This document shows positions 1 through 9,195 of a stretch of 64,000 nucleotides of DNA, piece after piece. A model generated the notes under the pieces. The model was not told the origin of the DNA and did no database searches. It saw nothing but the letters and a program-made list of their open reading frames with translations. The stretch lies in NCBI RefSeq assembly GCF_028736215.1, contig NZ_CP117883.1, forward strand, positions 6,758,001 to 6,822,000. Reading direction: 5' to 3'. A program made the translations under genes and the position numbers. Every line of letters begins with the position of its first letter. The first letter of the stretch is position 1. The DNA is from Mucilaginibacter sp. KACC 22773. Lineage in GTDB: Bacteria > Bacteroidota > Bacteroidia > Sphingobacteriales > Sphingobacteriaceae.

Positions 1-668
<668 letters not shown>

Positions 669-977
669 AAATGTCTCGTTTGTTCACTGACCCTATTATT
701 AATAATAGAATCTGTATAATTATGTATCTTTATACAGTATCTAACATTTGTTTGTTATCATAACTCCTCTTACTCTTTTCCGCCTTGCAGCTTCTTTTTG
801 TTTGAGTTGTTACTCTACATGATTTTCTATTTCTTAAAAGAACTTTCTCGCTTCATCATCCGAATCCGCTATATAATCTTTACAAGTTGCCTTGTCTGAT
901 TTGTCATTTTCATTACCGGAATCGCTCCGGCTTTTTAACTTCTTTTGCTCCTCAAAGCAACCCTCCGTTTGGGTCTG

Positions 978-1009
978 CAAAGGTAGTATTCCTTTTTACT
1001 TTTCCAAAA
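978..1009 (-). promoter_or_regulatory. rRNA promoter candidate, proximal
   Basis: On the minus strand a TTTTGG (-33 type, 1004-1009) lies exactly 19 bp from TACCTTTG (978-985). This fits the Bacteroidota primary sigma consensus TTG-N19-TAnnTTTG in both element and spacing. Transcription would begin near 971, about 300 bases upstream of 16S. Confidence 0.7.
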
Positions 1010-1081
1010 CTTATTTTTTCTTTTTTTTGGAGACCCGAAACCGATCATTTTCACTTGATCTTCCTCTTCGATTGCGGGTTG

Positions 1082-1112
1082 CAAAGGTGCGAATTTTAAT
1101 TTGATTTAACAA
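1082..1112 (-). promoter_or_regulatory. rRNA promoter candidate, distal
   Basis: A second minus-strand site has TTG (1110-1112), a 20-bp spacer and CACCTTTG (1082-1089), one mismatch from TAnnTTTG. Its core, read on the plus strand as GGGTTGCAAAGGTGCG, resembles that of the proximal site, GGGTCTGCAAAGGTAG, about 104 bp away. The two therefore look like duplicated tandem promoters. Confidence 0.5.
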
Positions 1113-1347
1113 GTGATAATTTCACTCTTTTTGATCTTTTTTATATTCGCTAACTCTTCAAAAAACAACGCCCTTTTTCTGGAGCGGCCACAAATGTACA
1201 CAGAAAACCACTTACCAACCAAGAGAAATTTTCAAATAATTAAAACAATTCTACAAGTAACTGTAAACTAACGTTAAATAAACCCCAACAGCACCCGAAT
1301 ATCTTATAAACAATAGCATATACCTAATTTGTATATTTACAAAGTAT

Positions 1348-2733
1348 ATGAATGAGCAACAGTTCCCCGATAATTTCCTGCAAACCTTAAGCGCAGAAAA
1401 TGGATTTGACGAAGAAAATTTTATCCAGGCACATCAAATTACTGATGCACCTACCTCTATAAGGGTTAATCCTTTTAAGCGTCCATCCTTAAAAACAGAT
1501 GAACAAGTAGCCTGGTGTAGCGATGGATTTTATTTAAACACCCGCCCATCCTTCACATTCGACCCACTTTTTCATGCCGGGTGCTATTATGTACAGGAGG
1601 CATCGTCGATGTTTATTGACCATATATTAAAACATATTCGCCCTAATATAGATGACACCATAAAAGTACTTGACCTTTGCGCTGCCCCGGGTGGCAAAAG
1701 CACACTCCTTAACTCGGCCATTAATGCCGACGATTTGTTGGTTGCCAACGAAATTATTAAAACACGCGTACCTGTATTAACAGATAACCTTAGCCGTTGG
1801 GGCCAGGCAAACGTAATTGTGAGCAATAATGATCCGAAAGACATTGGCCGGCTAAAAAGCTTTTTCGATATTATCCTGGTTGATGCACCATGTTCGGGCT
1901 CGGGCATGTTTCGTAAGGATCCGCAGGCAATGAACGAGTGGTCGGAGGCCAATGTGGAATTGTGTCACCAGCGGCAGGAACGAATCCTGGCCGATATGCT
2001 CCCAGCCTTAAAAGAAGACGGATACCTTATATATAGTACCTGCTCCTACTCGCACCAGGAAAACGAAGATATACTGGATTGGCTTTGCCTTGAATTTGAT
2101 TTGGAAAGCATACGTATACCTATATATAAGGAGTGGGGTATTGTAGAAACGCAATCGCCCAATAAAAAGGCCTGGGGATATCGCTTTTATCCGGGCAAGG
2201 TTAAGGGTGAGGGCTTATTTGCATCGTGCCTTAAAAAGAGAACCAACACCGGCGAACTGGGCACCTTTAAAAACAACATGCATCAAAAAATAAGCAGTAA
2301 AGAAATTGACCAGGTGAAGGCATACGTTAACAACCCGGACGACTACTATTATTTTAAAGTGAACGAAGATTGGCTGGCGATTAACCGCGCGCATAAAGAA
2401 AGTTTGAATATTTTGCAACGGCACCTATACCTTAAAAAATCGGGTGTGAGGGTTGGTAAGTTAATGGGAAAAGATTTAATACCCGACCATGAGCTGGCTT
2501 TAAGTACTATTATTAATAAGAACGCGGTTTTGCAAACGGAACTTACCTACGACCAGGCTATTCAATACCTTCGCCGAGACAACATCGATCTAAACCCCAT
2601 CGAAAAGGGCTGGAGCCTGATGAACTACAAGGGACAAGCATTAGGATGGGCTAAGCTACTCCCAAATAGGATTAATAATTATTACCCCAAAGAGATCAGG
2701 ATATTTTCGAGCCCAAGCCCCCCAGCCCCCTGA
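1348..2733 (+). CDS. rsmF: RsmF-like rRNA cytosine-C5 methyltransferase
   Basis: A 461-residue SAM-dependent RNA m5C methyltransferase of the NOL1/NOP2/Sun family, expected to methylate a cytosine of 16S rRNA. The SAM-binding motif VLDLCAAPGGKST is near residues 109-121, DAPCSGSGMFRKDP near 175-190 and the catalytic-cysteine motif YSTCSYSHQENED near 228-240. A C-terminal region with GWSLMNYKGQALGWAKL resembles the RsmF PUA-like tail. The last residues (SPSPPAP) and the TGA stop come from a GC-rich palindromic repeat, so the ancestral C-terminus probably ended near KEIRIF. The family is certain; assignment to RsmF rather than another family member rests on the C-terminal region. It is transcribed away from the rRNA operon. 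Confidence 0.88.
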   Translation: MNEQQFPDNFLQTLSAENGFDEENFIQAHQITDAPTSIRVNPFKRPSLKTDEQVAWCSDGFYLNTRPSFTFDPLFHAGCYYVQEASSMFIDHILKHIRPNIDDTIKVLDLCAAPGGKSTLLNSAINADDLLVANEIIKTRVPVLTDNLSRWGQANVIVSNNDPKDIGRLKSFFDIILVDAPCSGSGMFRKDPQAMNEWSEANVELCHQRQERILADMLPALKEDGYLIYSTCSYSHQENEDILDWLCLEFDLESIRIPIYKEWGIVETQSPNKKAWGYRFYPGKVKGEGLFASCLKKRTNTGELGTFKNNMHQKISSKEIDQVKAYVNNPDDYYYFKVNEDWLAINRAHKESLNILQRHLYLKKSGVRVGKLMGKDLIPDHELALSTIINKNAVLQTELTYDQAIQYLRRDNIDLNPIEKGWSLMNYKGQALGWAKLLPNRINNYYPKEIRIFSSPSPPAP

Positions 2734-2803
2734 AGGGGGAGTTTTTTATTGGCATAGCTGTACTTTTGTAATTTTTTGTTCCCCCTTCAGGGGGTTAGGG
2801 GCT
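2716..2803. repeat. GC-rich palindromic element, full unit (88 bp)
   Basis: The element begins AGCCCCCC and ends AGGGGCT, and each arm holds its own hairpin (CCCCCTGAAGGGGG on the left, CCCCCTTCAGGGGG on the right). It occupies the gap between two convergent genes. It supplies the stop codon of the methyltransferase and stops two bases short of the stop of the CoA-binding gene. Other members: 5254-5325, 6490-6530 (single arm) and 33703-33791 (inside radA). It may also work as a bidirectional terminator. Confidence 0.85.
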
Positions 2804-2804
2804 T

Positions 2805-3170
2805 TTAATACTGCCCTATTGATAACAGCACCAGTGTACATGCATACTCTGTTTCAATTCCTTTTTCGTTGGCCATGCACCTGAGTTCAGAATTTTCGGT
2901 ACCAGGGTTAAAGATGATTCGCTTGGGGTGTGTTTTTAATATATAGTCATATAACGGCGGTTGATTTTGCGGACCAACATATAAAGTAACCGTATCAATA
3001 TCATTATGAATGGTTTCGGGCTTCTCGATAGGTACACCGGCAACCTCGCCTGTTTTTATGCCCACATTAACTATAGTATGGCCGCGACCAACCAGCCTGT
3101 TGGCTGCAAGATTTGCGTACCTGCCGGTGTCGGGCGTTGCTCCTAATATAAGTGTCTTTTTATCAGCCAT
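2805..3170 (-). CDS. CoA-binding (YccU-like) protein
   Basis: A 121-residue protein that is a single Rossmann-type CoA-binding domain (CoA_binding_2 family). The nucleotide loop is at the N-terminus (ILGATPDTGRYANLAANRL, residues about 8-26). The C-terminal half carries the family pattern RIIFNPGTENSEL. Such stand-alone domains are cytosolic and have no proven reaction; the fold resembles the succinyl-CoA synthetase CoA-binding domain. It is the last gene of a compact minus-strand operon and overlaps the DinB-like gene by 8 bases, so the two are probably translationally coupled. Confidence 0.85.
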   Translation of the reverse strand: MADKKTLILGATPDTGRYANLAANRLVGRGHTIVNVGIKTGEVAGVPIEKPETIHNDIDTVTLYVGPQNQPPLYDYILKTHPKRIIFNPGTENSELRCMANEKGIETEYACTLVLLSIGQY

Positions 3171-3648
3171 TGATTATCCTGTTTAATAAAGCAATTTGGC
3201 CGGAGTGGTAAATATGATGCTGAATAAGTCCGTTAATCAATTCTTCATAGCTCACACCTGTTCCCATCTCGCGGTTCCGTTCGTCTTTTATCGGCTCATC
3301 CCATTGTTCCTGCGGGAAGTTCTGGATAACGCCAATCAAATTTACGTTCACCAGCTTTAAATCATCAACATAGTTTTGCCATTTTTGTTCGTCAGGCGCA
3401 CCGGTTTCGGGCCAGTCGCCACTGGTGGGTATGCCAGCCGTAAGCCCATTCATCCTATCCATTACTTCTTCTGTCCAGGCTATCATGTGTAAAACAATTT
3501 CGGCTATGTTATGGACAGATCCAGGCGGCTTTTCGTAGGCGGTCTCGAAGCCGATGCTTTCTACTATATCATAAACAGGCGAACCATACCAGGCATCGCC
3601 AGATAGTATCTTTTGTAATTCGGCACTCAGTTTTTCAGAAATTGTCAT
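3163..3648 (-). CDS. DinB-like four-helix metal-binding protein
   Basis: A 161-residue protein of the DinB/YfiT-like superfamily, a four-helix bundle usually with a three-histidine metal site. Candidate ligands are a His in VLHMIAWTEEV (about residue 53) and the His pair in LIQHHIYHSGQIALL near the C-terminus, the usual DinB signature. Members include bacillithiol- or mycothiol-dependent transferases and many of unknown role, so substrate is not assigned. It overlaps the FAD enzyme by 4 bases upstream and the CoA-binding gene by 8 bases downstream. Confidence 0.8.
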   Translation of the reverse strand: MTISEKLSAELQKILSGDAWYGSPVYDIVESIGFETAYEKPPGSVHNIAEIVLHMIAWTEEVMDRMNGLTAGIPTSGDWPETGAPDEQKWQNYVDDLKLVNVNLIGVIQNFPQEQWDEPIKDERNREMGTGVSYEELINGLIQHHIYHSGQIALLNRIING

Positions 3649-5195
3649 ACTAATATTTTTAAAGCGGCCAGCGCGCAGTTAACACCATCAATAGCAGCAG
3701 AAATAATGCCACCCGCATAACCGGCCCCCTCGCCACACGGAAATAATCCTTTAACCTGGGGGTGCTGCAAAGTTTCTTTATCCCTGGGAATTTTTACCGG
3801 CGATGACGTGCGCGACTCTACCCCCACCAAAATCGCCTCGTTGGTATAATAGCCCTTCATCTTCCTGCCAAAAGCTGGCAACGCTTTTTGCAGACGTTTG
3901 TGAATCCAACCGGGTAACACCTCCTTCAGTTCGGTACTCTTTGTGCCCGGCAGGTAGGAGTTTACGGGCAGATCATTTGACAAACGACCTTCCACAAAAT
4001 CGACCATACGCTGACCCGGTGCAACCAGGCTGCCGCCGCCAGCTTTAAAAGCGGCGCGTTCCACCTCGTGCTGAAAGTTGAGCATTTTGAATGGATCGGT
4101 GTCATTGCCGGCCACATCTTCCATATTAATCTGTACTACTGTACCTGAATTGGCAAATGGGTTATTCCGCTTTGAAGGGCTCCAGCCGTTTACCACAATT
4201 TCATTTTCGGCGGTTGCACAGGGCGCTATAATACCGCCGGGACACATACAAAACGAAAATACGCCCCTATCCTCTACCTGCTCAACCAAATTATAATAGG
4301 ATGGCGGCAAATCCGGACCACGGTTTTCGCAATGGTATTGGGCGCGGTCAATTATTTCCTGCGGATGTTCTATACGCACACCCAAAGCAAATGGCTTGGC
4401 TTCTATCAGTATATTTTGATGATGCAGCATTTCGAACACATCCCTTGCCGAGTGGCCCGTTGCCAGGATTACGGCATCAGCAGTCATTTTTTCGCCGCTG
4501 GCCAGTTTTACGCCTTTTATCTTGCCAAACTCAACCAGTAAGGCTGTCACTTTGCTATCAAACAAAAACTCGCCGCCTGCATTTAATATCGTTTCGCGCA
4601 TGGCGGTAATAATCTGGGGGAGCTTGTTGGTACCAATATGCGGGCGGGCATCTATTAATATATCTTCATCTGCCCCATGGGCAACAAACATTTTCAGCAC
4701 CTGGTTTACATCGCCGCGCTTGGTAGATCGGGTGTACAACTTACCATCCGAGTAGGTACCGGCCCCACCCTCGCCAAAGCAATAATTTGATTCGGGGTTA
4801 ACCAGGCCCAGTTTGTTAATATTGGCCAAATCGCGGCGGCGTTGTTTAACATCTTTGCCCCGCTCCAGTATCACGGGTTTTAATCCAAGTTCGATGCATT
4901 GCAATGCAGCAAAAATACCTGCCGGGCCTGCGCCTACTATAATAACAGGGCGGCCAAACTGCACGTCGGGATAATTTACAGTAAAAATTTCGGGATTATA
5001 GGGCTCATCAATAAACACCTGCACCATCATGCGGTAAATCACTTTACGGCCACGGGCATCTATAGATCGTTTTAACACTTTTACGGCCGATAATTTCTGC
5101 GGCTGCATATTTAAAGCCGCCGCCGCAAGGCGTTTAATCACTGCCTCGTCTTCATGCTGCCCGGGAGGGCATACTATTTCAATTTCTTTTGTCAT
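3645..5195 (-). CDS. FAD-dependent dehydrogenase (COG2509 type)
   Basis: A 516-residue flavoprotein. The first about 80 residues form a small N-terminal domain (EIEIVCPPGQHEDEAVIKRL). Then comes the FAD-binding Rossmann motif VIIVGAGPAGIFAALQC at about 84-100 followed by ERGKDVKQRRRD. Further marks are YCFGEGGAGTYSDGKLYTR, the GG-rich ATG motif AVILATGHSARDVFEM, and the C-terminal FAD contact GLFPCGEGAGYAGGIISAAIDG. These match the uncharacterised FAD-dependent dehydrogenase family often annotated as NAD(P)/FAD-dependent oxidoreductase; the substrate is unknown. It is the first gene of the operon with the DinB-like and CoA-binding genes. Confidence 0.88.
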   Translation of the reverse strand: MTKEIEIVCPPGQHEDEAVIKRLAAAALNMQPQKLSAVKVLKRSIDARGRKVIYRMMVQVFIDEPYNPEIFTVNYPDVQFGRPVIIVGAGPAGIFAALQCIELGLKPVILERGKDVKQRRRDLANINKLGLVNPESNYCFGEGGAGTYSDGKLYTRSTKRGDVNQVLKMFVAHGADEDILIDARPHIGTNKLPQIITAMRETILNAGGEFLFDSKVTALLVEFGKIKGVKLASGEKMTADAVILATGHSARDVFEMLHHQNILIEAKPFALGVRIEHPQEIIDRAQYHCENRGPDLPPSYYNLVEQVEDRGVFSFCMCPGGIIAPCATAENEIVVNGWSPSKRNNPFANSGTVVQINMEDVAGNDTDPFKMLNFQHEVERAAFKAGGGSLVAPGQRMVDFVEGRLSNDLPVNSYLPGTKSTELKEVLPGWIHKRLQKALPAFGRKMKGYYTNEAILVGVESRTSSPVKIPRDKETLQHPQVKGLFPCGEGAGYAGGIISAAIDGVNCALAALKILV

Positions 5196-5253
5196 ACGGT
5201 CGCCGGGTTTTTATCCCGGATTAAGGCAAAGGTAAGAAAAAGCACAATCCAAA

Positions 5254-5325
5254 AGCCCCCTCTAAATCTCCCCCGGTAGGGGAGACTTTTAAAGCCCTCC
5301 CTTCCGGGGAGGGTTGGCTGGGGCT
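5254..5325. repeat. GC-rich palindromic element (72 bp)
   Basis: The unit begins AGCCCC (5254-5259) and ends GGGGCT (5320-5325). The internal hairpins are TCTCCCCCGGTAGGGGAGA and CCCTCCCTTCCGGGGAGGG. It has the same end signature as the 2716-2803 and radA copies, with a different inner sequence. It sits in the 271-base gap between the divergent FAD enzyme and sigma factor genes, which otherwise holds only AT-rich presumed promoter sequence. Confidence 0.8.
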
Positions 5326-5466
5326 CACTTTGTGTTCGCCTGTGCGTATCAACCGTCCGCTAACGAACAGTTTTAAAATATCGCAAATTTATAAATATCT
5401 AAAAATCAATCAATTACAAAATGGCACTTGGATTGGCATAGGCTTCTCAAATAAATACACAATACA

Positions 5467-6033
5467 ATGACTACTGCCGACGAACGTTTACAGACAATTT
5501 GGGAAGGATGCTTACGCAACGAACGTAAAAGCCAGGAACAATTTTACAAACTATTTGCATCGCGGATGCTGGCTGTTTGCATGCGCTATGCTACCGATAA
5601 AGACGAAGCTCAGGATATACTGCAAGAAGGTTTTATAAAAATATTCAGGAACATGCAAAACTACCGTGGCGATGGCAGCCTGGAAGGTTGGGTGCGCCGT
5701 ATTATGGTGCACGCAGCTATTTCGCGCTACCGCAAATTACGCCCGGTTGTGTTGGTTGAGGATTTTGCTGCCGATAGTGATATGCCTATCAGCAAAGCTT
5801 ATAATGATAATGAGCTTGAAGCAAAAGATTTAATGAAGCTGATTCAAAAACTGCCTAAAACTTATCGCTCGGTATTTAATATGTATGCCATTGAAGGATA
5901 CTCGCACCAGGAAATTGGCACATCGTTAGGGATGAGTGAATTGCTGTCGCGTACAACTTTACACCGCGCACGCACTGCCTTAAAAGAAATGATTGGTAAA
6001 CTGACTACCCGCGAGGAGCATTGCTACGCGTAA
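5467..6033 (+). CDS. ECF-type RNA polymerase sigma factor
   Basis: A 188-residue sigma-70 family protein of ECF size. Region 2 covers about residues 20-90, with the core-binding DEAQDILQEGFIKIF and the promoter-melting stretch GSLEGWVRRIMVHAAISRYRK. Region 4 lies at about 120-178 with LPKTYRSVFNMYAIEGYSHQEI and the recognition helix region MSELLSRTTLHRA. No anti-sigma gene or FecR-like partner follows; the next gene is convergent. The ATG start is preceded by an AT-rich region without a Shine-Dalgarno sequence, normal for the phylum. Its regulon cannot be told from this window. Confidence 0.92.
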   Translation: MTTADERLQTIWEGCLRNERKSQEQFYKLFASRMLAVCMRYATDKDEAQDILQEGFIKIFRNMQNYRGDGSLEGWVRRIMVHAAISRYRKLRPVVLVEDFAADSDMPISKAYNDNELEAKDLMKLIQKLPKTYRSVFNMYAIEGYSHQEIGTSLGMSELLSRTTLHRARTALKEMIGKLTTREEHCYA

Positions 6034-6053
6034 AAACCTCCAGCCTCACCCTG

Positions 6054-6072
6054 CCCTCTCCAAAGGAGAGGG
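6054..6072. repeat. Short hairpin between convergent genes
   Basis: CCCTCTCC (6054-6061) pairs with GGAGAGGG (6065-6072). It sits in a CCTCACCCTGCC context that recurs, inverted, near 46928-46957 (GGAGAAGGCAGGGTGAGG). It belongs to a second GC-rich hairpin family and may end transcription of the sigma gene and the opposite lipoprotein gene. Confidence 0.55.
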
Positions 6073-6110
6073 TTCTGATCAGTGGGGTGGCCAATCAGGC
6101 AAAGTGAAAT

Positions 6111-6560
6111 TTAATTCCCTGTACCCCATTCTGAACTACCATAACCATCGCGGGCTTTCCAGTTGTATTTAATATCTAAAGCTTTCCAGGTTTCAGCTTT
6201 CCGGGTGGCTATCATCACAATCTTCTCGGCTGCCAGGGCGTCGTCATTCGTAATGGTGTCTATAGCGGTTATTTCATAGTCGCCCGAATCCAGTTTTCTT
6301 GAAGTGATATTCAATCGCGGCCTCGCGTCGGTTTCACTGTAATACTGCCGGTACTGGTAATAAGCTTTAATCAGTTCGTCGGATGTTTTAATATCCTTTC
6401 GTTTCGCTATCGTATCATTAAACTTGTCCGGCGGAATCTGCTTAAACGATTCAGCGCATGAACCAAAGAGTATCAGCAGAAACAACATCAAGCCCCCTCT
6501 AAATCTCCCCCTGAAGGGGGAGACTTTAATTACACTTGTTCTATCTAAATTCATCTGCAC
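6111..6560 (-). CDS. Small predicted lipoprotein with repeat-derived N-terminus
   Basis: Unknown function. The 149-residue frame has a hydrophobic segment LMLFLLILFGSC that ends in a plausible lipobox cysteine (about residue 35), then a soluble domain of about 115 residues rich in charged and aromatic residues (YYQYRQYYSE, WKALDIKYNWKARDGYG). Residues about 11-24 (IKVSPFRGRFRGGL) are encoded by a palindromic repeat at 6490-6530. The alternative start at 6488 (MLFLLILFGSC) would exclude the repeat but leave a signal peptide without basic residues. The longer form gains arginines just before the hydrophobic core. The true start is unresolved. No family recognised. Confidence 0.6.
   Translation of the reverse strand: MQMNLDRTSVIKVSPFRGRFRGGLMLFLLILFGSCAESFKQIPPDKFNDTIAKRKDIKTSDELIKAYYQYRQYYSETDARPRLNITSRKLDSGDYEITAIDTITNDDALAAEKIVMIATRKAETWKALDIKYNWKARDGYGSSEWGTGN
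6490..6530. repeat. GC-rich palindromic element, single arm inside coding frame
   Basis: One arm of the same family as 5254-5325: AGCCCCCTCTAAATC followed by TCCCCCTGAAGGGGGA. It overlaps the 5' end of the lipoprotein gene and reads through in its frame, encoding the basic segment before the hydrophobic core. Confidence 0.75.
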
Positions 6561-6806
6561 ATCTGAAATATGTGTTTTGTCTTCATTTTCAAATTCGCTT
6601 CATCTGCACATCTGAAATTTGAAATCTGCACATCCGTGTTTTCATTTTCAAATCTTCAAATACTCAAATTTTCAAATTCGCTTCATCTGCACATTTGAAA
6701 TCTGGAATCCGCACATCTGTTTAATTTCATTTTCAAATCTTCAAATACTCAAATTTTCAAATTCGCTTCATCTGCACATCTGAAATTTGGAATCTGCACA
6801 TCTATT
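6555..6806. repeat. Direct repeats of a TCTGCACATCTGAAAT-type simple element
   Basis: About 250 bases made of repeated units CATCTGCACATCTGAAAT and TTTCAAATCTTCAAATACTC. At least two longer copies recur (6645-6700 and 6725-6795), each spanning CATTTTCAAATCTTCAAA to CTTCATCTGCACAT. Related pieces lie at 16797-16845, 34229-34275 and 61263-61345, so it is a dispersed family. It lies between two minus-strand genes and has no coding potential. Confidence 0.8.
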
Positions 6807-9093
6807 TATGTTTACTGCTCATATAATAAGTAATATCGCCGCCGTTCATGATATCGGCATGACTGATGAATAAACCATCCAGGGGTTTACCATTCAGCGT
6901 TATCTTTTGTACATACACGTTTTTGGCGCTTTGGTTTTTTACGTTGATGGTGAATTTTTTGCCGTTATCCAAATTGATAACACCACCGTTCACGGCCGGG
7001 CTGCCTATGGAATACTGATCAGATCCTGGCGCTACCGGGTAAAAGCCCAGCGTGCTGAAAATGTACCAGGCGCTCATCTGGCCTGTATCGTCGTTACCGC
7101 CCAAACCATCCGGGGTTGGTTTGTACATACGTGGCAATATCATCCGGATGCGTTCCTGTGTTTTCCATGGTTTATCCGTCCAATTGTATAAATAGGCTAC
7201 GTGGTGCGATGGTTCATTACCATGTACATAGTTGCCAATGATGCCATCGCGGGTGATATCTTCCGTTTCGGCAAAGTATTTATCGGGCAGGTTCATGGTG
7301 AACAACGAATCGAGGTAACCTACAAACCGCTTGTTACCCCCCATGAGCGTAATCAGGCCTTTAGGATCTTGTGGAGCAAACAGGGTATAGTTCCAGCTAT
7401 TGCCCTCAATAAACCCTTCGTTGATGGTGCTCAAGGGATCAAACTTTTGGCGGAAGCTGCCATCGACCAACCTGGGGCGCATAAAGCCTGCGGCCTTATC
7501 ATATACATTTTTGTAATTTTCCGATCGTTTGATGAATTCGTTATAAACATCCATCCGGTTTAGCTTTTTGGCCATCTGGGCAATGGCCCAGTCGTCAAAG
7601 GCATACTCCAGGGTTGATGATACCGATACGCCGCTTTTTTCGTCGGGGATGTAACCTTTATCCATGTAGTCGCCTATACCCTCATAATCGCGGTGCTTTG
7701 CAGTGGCTACGCAGGCATCCAGCGCTTTGTTGGCATCAAAGTTTACATTTCCCTTTACAACGGCGTCGGCCAGTACGGCTACACTGTGGTACCCGCTCAT
7801 ACACCAGTTCTCGTTACCCGAGTTTGACCAGATGGGCAGCATATGCTCCGGACTTTGGTCAAAATGGGCCAGCATGCTTTGTACCATATCCGCATTCCTT
7901 TTGGGTTCAATAATATTAAACAGCGGGTGCAGCGCCCTGTAGGTATCCCAAAGCGAAAAAGTGGTATAATTGGTAAACCCTTCGGCCTTGTGTACATTTT
8001 GATCAAGGCCTTTATATTGCCCATCGGCATCCATATATACCGTAGGGTTAATCATAGCATGGTACATAGCGGTATAAAAGTTCTCTTTTATCTCTTTGTT
8101 ACCGGCTATCTCTATTTTATGCAGTTCGGTTTCCCATAATTGCTGGCCGTCGGCTTTTACTTTTTCAAAATCCCAGCCAGGTATCTCGGTTTGCATATTA
8201 TTTAAGGCACCGGCCATGCTCACCGGTGATAATGCAAACTTGATTTTTATTTTTTCGCCCTCTTCGGTTTTAAAATCAAAGTAGGCCCTTATTTGCTTGC
8301 CGGCAATTTCGGGGAAGTTTTTCACCCGGTTAAATTTGCCCCAAAAGCCACCGTATACTTCGCGCTGATCGTACTTTTTGTAGCCATGCTGAAAGAATGC
8401 TTTTGAAAAACTCATGGCAAAATATAACGACCGGGTGCGTGCCCAGCCATTAGTTTGGCGGAAACCAACAACGGTGCTATCATTAACAACCCTTAAATAA
8501 GTCCAAACGTTTTTATCCGGGTAGTTATAAATCCCGGCCATCAAATCTAATATAATATGCGACTGATCGGACTTAGGGAAGGTGTACTGGTGAAAACCAA
8601 CACGTGCGCTGGTGGTCATCTCGGCCAAAATATTACTTTCGTCCAGTTTTACTTTGTAGTAGTTAGCCTGGCTCACTTCGTTCTGGTGCGAAAATGCCGA
8701 GCGGTAGCCGCTGCCGGGTTTATCGGCCGTACCGGGGTTAAGTTTTAATGCCCCAACTGTTGGCATAATTAAAAAGTCGCCCAGATCTGAATGGCCGGTA
8801 CCGCTAAAATGAGTATGGCTAAAGCCAACTATGGTTTTATCATCGTACTGGTAACCGGCGCAGTATTTATATACATCGGGGTTGTATTTGCCGTTCAGTT
8901 CGTAGCTGGGAGTATCAGTCTCCGGACTCAATTGTACCATTCCAAAAGGAACTGTAGCGCCCGGGTATACATGTCCCATACGCTGGGTACCTATAATAGG
9001 GTTTACATATTGTACTAAATTTTCGGCAGTTTTAGTCTGTGCGGCTGCGCCAAGCGAAATAGCAGTAAAAAAAAGGCAGAGTGTCTTCTTCAT
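6802..9093 (-). CDS. GH92 alpha-mannosidase, secreted
   Basis: A glycoside hydrolase family 92 exo-alpha-mannosidase, a calcium-dependent enzyme that trims mannose from N-glycans or mannans. The chosen start gives 763 residues with signal peptide MKKTLCLFFTAISLGAAAQ; an upstream ATG at 9114 would add seven residues. Family marks, in order, are VNPIIGTQRMGHVYPGATVP, FSHTHFSGTGHSDLGD, FSLWDTYRALHPL, TLEYAFDDWAIAQ, EGNSWNYTLFAPQD and the C-terminal GLGGNDDTGQMSAWYIFS. It is likely periplasmic. There is no SusC/SusD pair nearby, so it is not in a classical polysaccharide utilisation locus here. A TATATTTG -7-like element lies on the minus strand at 9122-9129. Confidence 0.93.
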   Translation of the reverse strand: MKKTLCLFFTAISLGAAAQTKTAENLVQYVNPIIGTQRMGHVYPGATVPFGMVQLSPETDTPSYELNGKYNPDVYKYCAGYQYDDKTIVGFSHTHFSGTGHSDLGDFLIMPTVGALKLNPGTADKPGSGYRSAFSHQNEVSQANYYKVKLDESNILAEMTTSARVGFHQYTFPKSDQSHIILDLMAGIYNYPDKNVWTYLRVVNDSTVVGFRQTNGWARTRSLYFAMSFSKAFFQHGYKKYDQREVYGGFWGKFNRVKNFPEIAGKQIRAYFDFKTEEGEKIKIKFALSPVSMAGALNNMQTEIPGWDFEKVKADGQQLWETELHKIEIAGNKEIKENFYTAMYHAMINPTVYMDADGQYKGLDQNVHKAEGFTNYTTFSLWDTYRALHPLFNIIEPKRNADMVQSMLAHFDQSPEHMLPIWSNSGNENWCMSGYHSVAVLADAVVKGNVNFDANKALDACVATAKHRDYEGIGDYMDKGYIPDEKSGVSVSSTLEYAFDDWAIAQMAKKLNRMDVYNEFIKRSENYKNVYDKAAGFMRPRLVDGSFRQKFDPLSTINEGFIEGNSWNYTLFAPQDPKGLITLMGGNKRFVGYLDSLFTMNLPDKYFAETEDITRDGIIGNYVHGNEPSHHVAYLYNWTDKPWKTQERIRMILPRMYKPTPDGLGGNDDTGQMSAWYIFSTLGFYPVAPGSDQYSIGSPAVNGGVINLDNGKKFTINVKNQSAKNVYVQKITLNGKPLDGLFISHADIMNGGDITYYMSSKHK

Positions 9094-9195
9094 TTTGTGG
9101 GTCGATGTCAACATTAAGCTTCAAATATAGGCTATAACAGTTAAATGTTTCGCTTAACGTGATAAATTCTGTACCTTGACATAATGTCACTAAAC

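Larger units (their letters stand above)
669..1347 (-). other. rRNA operon leader and promoter region, no gene
   Basis: This 679-base AT-rich stretch between the 16S gene and the divergent methyltransferase has no convincing protein gene; short frames are pyrimidine-rich and unlike proteins. It holds two promoter-like sites on the minus strand, entered separately, giving a leader of about 300-410 bases before mature 16S. The part nearest the plus-strand gene (about 1190-1347) must hold the methyltransferase promoter, but no clear TAnnTTTG site was seen there. Confidence 0.7.

Noticed and set aside
887..1104. Phe-rich frames in the rRNA leader
   Set aside because: Low-complexity pyrimidine-rich sequence over the rRNA promoters, with two overlapping frames alike in quality and no homology recognised.
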